Positions 6,405-8,216 of a stretch of DNA of 8,216 nt are shown here, piece by piece; the first letter of the stretch is position 1; each line of letters begins with the position of its first letter. The position numbers and the translations under genes are program-made. Source of the DNA: Verrucomicrobiota bacterium (lineage in GTDB: Bacteria > Verrucomicrobiota > Verrucomicrobiia > Verrucomicrobiales > DEV007); assembly GCA_020629815.1 (NCBI GenBank), contig JAHDCN010000122.1, positions 1-8,216 of the forward strand, read 5' to 3'. The notes beneath the pieces were generated by a model. That model saw nothing but the letters and a program-made list of their open reading frames with translations, did no database searches and was not told where the DNA came from.

Positions 6405-7445
6405 ATGAGCGTGATGAAAAAACTCATTAACGACCCGTTGAAAGTAGCCGATGAGCTAATGGACGGGCTGGTGGAAGCCTACAACGGAGAATGCCGCGCA
6501 GAAGGCACCCGTTCCATCATTAAGAACGATATCCCCGATGGCAAAGTTGCCCTGCTGGTTGGCGGTGGCGCCGGTCACGAGCCCATTTACCACGGACTGG
6601 TCGGACGCAACCTGGCAGACGGCGCAGCCTGCGGAGACATCTTCGCCGCTCCACCGCCGGATATCGTTTTCGAAGCCACCGAAGCAGTCGATAAAGGCAA
6701 AGGAGTTTTGTATCTCTACGGAAACTACGCCGGTGATGTGATGAATTTCGACATCGGTGCCGAACTGGCTGACGACGAAGACATCGAAGTCCGCACCGTT
6801 CTTATTTGGGACGACGTTTGTTCCGCTCCTCCGACTGAGAAAAAGAACCGCCGCGGTATCGCCGGTCTGGTCCCGATTGTGAAATTGGCCGGAGCTGCTT
6901 CCCAGGGAGCAGGCTCTCTCGATGAACTCGAAGCAACTGCAAAGAAAGCAGTTTTACAAACCCGCTCCGTTGGTGTCTCCATGGCTCCCGGATCGATTCC
7001 GGCAACTGGCAAACCCACTTTCGATATCGACGAAGACAAGATCGGTTTGGGAATGGGAATTCACGGTGAACCCGGCGTCGGTGATATTCCGATGACCAGC
7101 GCCGATGATCTGACTCCACAGATGCTCGATCTGATCCTCAAAGATTTCGATGAAGACGACGAAGTCGAAGCTCTGAAAGAAGGCGACGAAATCGTATTCT
7201 TCGTTAATTCACTTGGTGCGACGACAATGATGGAATGCCTGATTTGCCTGCGCAAAGCGAAGGAATACTTCAACGAAAAAGGCATCAAGATTTACGACGT
7301 CATGGTCGGCCCAATGGTGACCTGTCAGGAAATGGCCGGTATCTCCTTTTCCGTTACCCGTCTCGATGACGAACTGAAACCACTTTGGGACATGCCCTGC
7401 CAATCCGTCTGCTACAGCAAGATGGAAGGCCACTACGGCGGCTGA
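6405..7445 (+). CDS. dhaK: Dihydroxyacetone kinase, substrate-binding subunit DhaK
   Basis: DhaK binds dihydroxyacetone through a covalent hemiaminal with a histidine and presents it for phosphorylation to dihydroxyacetone phosphate, with DhaL supplying the nucleotide. The 346 residues cover the full subunit: MKKLINDP at the N-terminus (residues 4-11), the glycine loop GGGAGHEP (53-60), GNYAGDVMNF (106-115) and GMGIHGEPGVG (216-226). H220 is the substrate-binding histidine (E. coli H218), with H58 and D111 matching E. coli H56 and D109. The ATG at 6405 gives MSVMKK; the ATG at 6414 would begin exactly at the conserved MKK and is a fair alternative. Neither has a Shine-Dalgarno sequence. The NYAGD loop differs from the NYTGD of E. 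coli DhaK, and the family includes tetrulose (erythrulose) kinases, so a ketose other than dihydroxyacetone is possible. dhaL follows after 109 bases. Confidence 0.94.
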   Translation: MSVMKKLINDPLKVADELMDGLVEAYNGECRAEGTRSIIKNDIPDGKVALLVGGGAGHEPIYHGLVGRNLADGAACGDIFAAPPPDIVFEATEAVDKGKGVLYLYGNYAGDVMNFDIGAELADDEDIEVRTVLIWDDVCSAPPTEKKNRRGIAGLVPIVKLAGAASQGAGSLDELEATAKKAVLQTRSVGVSMAPGSIPATGKPTFDIDEDKIGLGMGIHGEPGVGDIPMTSADDLTPQMLDLILKDFDEDDEVEALKEGDEIVFFVNSLGATTMMECLICLRKAKEYFNEKGIKIYDVMVGPMVTCQEMAGISFSVTRLDDELKPLWDMPCQSVCYSKMEGHYGG

Positions 7446-7457
7446 AATCCCGGACTT

Positions 7458-7523
7458 AACCCTGTTAGGTCGGCGACCTAACCCTGTTTACTCAGAGACC
7501 AAACCCTGTTAGATTCGCCGCCC
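7458..7523 (+). repeat. Three direct repeats, exact 22-base period, between dhaK and dhaL
   Basis: AACCCTGTT occurs at 7458-7466, 7480-7488 and 7502-7510, each exactly 22 bases after the last. Units 1 and 2 match at 16 of 22 positions, as do units 1 and 3, and 13 columns are identical in all three, including a CC near the end of each unit. Twenty-two base pairs is about two helical turns, so the nine-base cores would face the same side of the DNA. The array fills most of the 109-base spacer between the two kinase genes. It may be a decayed extragenic repeat element or a protein-binding array. Confidence 0.8.
7464..7482. promoter_or_regulatory. 19-bp palindrome / hairpin in the dhaK-dhaL spacer
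   Basis: GTTAGGTCGGCGACCTAAC has perfect 9-base arms around a single central G (7473). As RNA it forms an 8-bp stem closed by a three-base loop, 18 bases after the dhaK stop. There is no T-tract behind it, so it is not an intrinsic terminator. It could be an operator, a repetitive extragenic palindrome, or an mRNA hairpin that protects the dhaK 3' end and sets the DhaK:DhaL ratio. Confidence 0.6.
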
Positions 7524-7554
7524 CAACGTATACCAAAACATTTTCCAAAGAATC

Positions 7555-8187
7555 ATGGCTAAAGAAACACTCACTGCAGAAGAAACCCGCGACATGATGA
7601 TCGCCGTTGCAGACGCTATCATCAAAGCAGAACCCATCCTCACCGATGCAGACCGCGCCCTGGGCGACGGAGATCACGGGATCGGTATGGAGCGCGGCAT
7701 GAACGCTGTGAAAGAAAAACTCGAGGGCCAGGATTTCCCCAACCCGGGAAAAGTGTTCATGACAATGGGCATGGCAATGATGTCCAGTATGGGCGGAGCA
7801 TCCGGAGCTGTCTTCGGAACTCTGTTTCGTGCCGGAGGCAAAGCCATCAAAGGATCTGATACACTTGGCGGTGCTGAATGTGCCACCTTTTGGCGCGAGG
7901 CTGCCGAAGGCGTGATGGAGCGCGGTGGAGCGAAGCCCGGCGACAAGACGATGGTCGATGCGCTGGTACCCGCAGCCGAGGCTGCCGAAGGAGCATCCGG
8001 TGGTGCTGCAGAAATTTTGGCTGCCGCTGCGGAAGGAGCGGAATCCGGTAAAACTGCCAGCGAAGACATGATCGCCACTATGGGGCGTGCCAAAACTTTG
8101 GGAGAAAAATCCCTCGGCAAGCCCGATGCAGGTGCAGTGAGCGTCTCAATCATCACAGCGACCATGCGCGATTTCGCCGCGGGTTAA
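7555..8187 (+). CDS. dhaL: Dihydroxyacetone kinase, nucleotide-binding subunit DhaL
   Basis: DhaL is the all-helical subunit that holds ADP or ATP and two magnesium ions and phosphorylates the ketose bound by DhaK. At 210 residues it is full length. The magnesium-binding aspartates are D33, D38 and D40 in DADRALGDGDHG, with the same spacing as E. coli D30, D35 and D37. The glycine-rich nucleotide loop GGASGAVFGTLF covers 81-92 or thereabouts, GAKPGDKTMVDAL (125-137) is the second conserved block, and GRAKTLGEKSLGKPDAGA (177-194) closes the domain. Residues about 138-165 are an Ala/Glu/Gly-rich stretch. Whether the enzyme uses ATP directly or a PTS-linked DhaM cannot be told, because the window ends 29 bases after the stop. 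The ATG at 7555 has no Shine-Dalgarno sequence; its leader AACATTTTCCAAAGAA resembles the dhaK leader AACATTCCAAACGAA. Confidence 0.94.
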   Translation: MAKETLTAEETRDMMIAVADAIIKAEPILTDADRALGDGDHGIGMERGMNAVKEKLEGQDFPNPGKVFMTMGMAMMSSMGGASGAVFGTLFRAGGKAIKGSDTLGGAECATFWREAAEGVMERGGAKPGDKTMVDALVPAAEAAEGASGGAAEILAAAAEGAESGKTASEDMIATMGRAKTLGEKSLGKPDAGAVSVSIITATMRDFAAG

Positions 8188-8216
8188 TTGAGACATTTTC
8201 CCGTTCTTGCCGGGGC

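Noticed and set aside
7458..7523. Short regularly spaced repeats as a CRISPR array
   Set aside because: The conserved core is only nine bases with 13-base intervals, there are just three copies, and no cas genes are near; CRISPR repeats and spacers are much longer.
7674..8165. Minus-strand open frame of 163 codons
   Set aside because: It is the antisense shadow of dhaL, with Ala/Pro/Ser-rich low-complexity sequence and no motif.
8188..8216. Possible terminator after dhaL
   Set aside because: CCCG and CGGG could pair over four bases, but the window ends before any tail can be seen.

Overview
The window (about 8.2 kb, moderate GC) carries eight protein genes on both strands and no recognisable RNA genes, insertion sequences or CRISPR arrays. 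The gene set fits a Gram-negative bacterium that makes lipoproteins and secreted proteins. My best guess is a member of the Planctomycetes-Verrucomicrobia-Chlamydiae group, probably Verrucomicrobiota. This rests on the overall flavour of the hypothetical proteins and on the scarcity of Shine-Dalgarno sequences, so it is inference and not a measured placement.

Left part, plus strand (47-2619). A PrxQ/BCP-like peroxiredoxin with a possible very short or absent leader ends in a strong intrinsic terminator (564-605). A short hairpin with a GGAG in its loop follows, then a pyrimidine/thymidine phosphorylase gene (deoA-type). Its stop overlaps by four bases (ATGA) the start of an unrecognised lipoprotein gene.

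Middle part, minus strand (6285 down to 2643). Four genes run in the same direction with gaps of 39, 55 and 63 bases, so they may be one transcription unit. In transcription order they are: a secreted papain/C39-like cysteine-peptidase-fold protein; a 118-residue protein with a four-cysteine knuckle followed by an Ala-rich segment ending in a lipobox-like sequence; a GT-B glycosyltransferase with a degenerate EX7E motif; and a conserved-looking protein of unknown function that starts MCCF and has a histidine cluster. Taken together they hint at an envelope function, but nothing visible proves that they cooperate.

Right part, plus strand (6405-8187). Divergent from the peptidase gene lie dhaK and dhaL, the substrate-binding and nucleotide-binding subunits of a dihydroxyacetone-type kinase, with all expected catalytic residues. 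Their 109-base spacer is unusual: it holds three direct repeats at an exact 22-base period, and the first repeat junction forms a 19-bp palindrome. The window ends just after dhaL, so a phosphotransferase partner such as DhaM cannot be confirmed or excluded.

Metabolically, the deoA-type enzyme releases (deoxy)ribose-1-phosphate from nucleosides and DhaK/DhaL makes dihydroxyacetone phosphate, so both can feed lower glycolysis. They lie in separate transcription units. The most distinctive items are the dhaK-dhaL repeat/palindrome spacer, the small cysteine-knuckle/lipobox protein and the MCCF protein.
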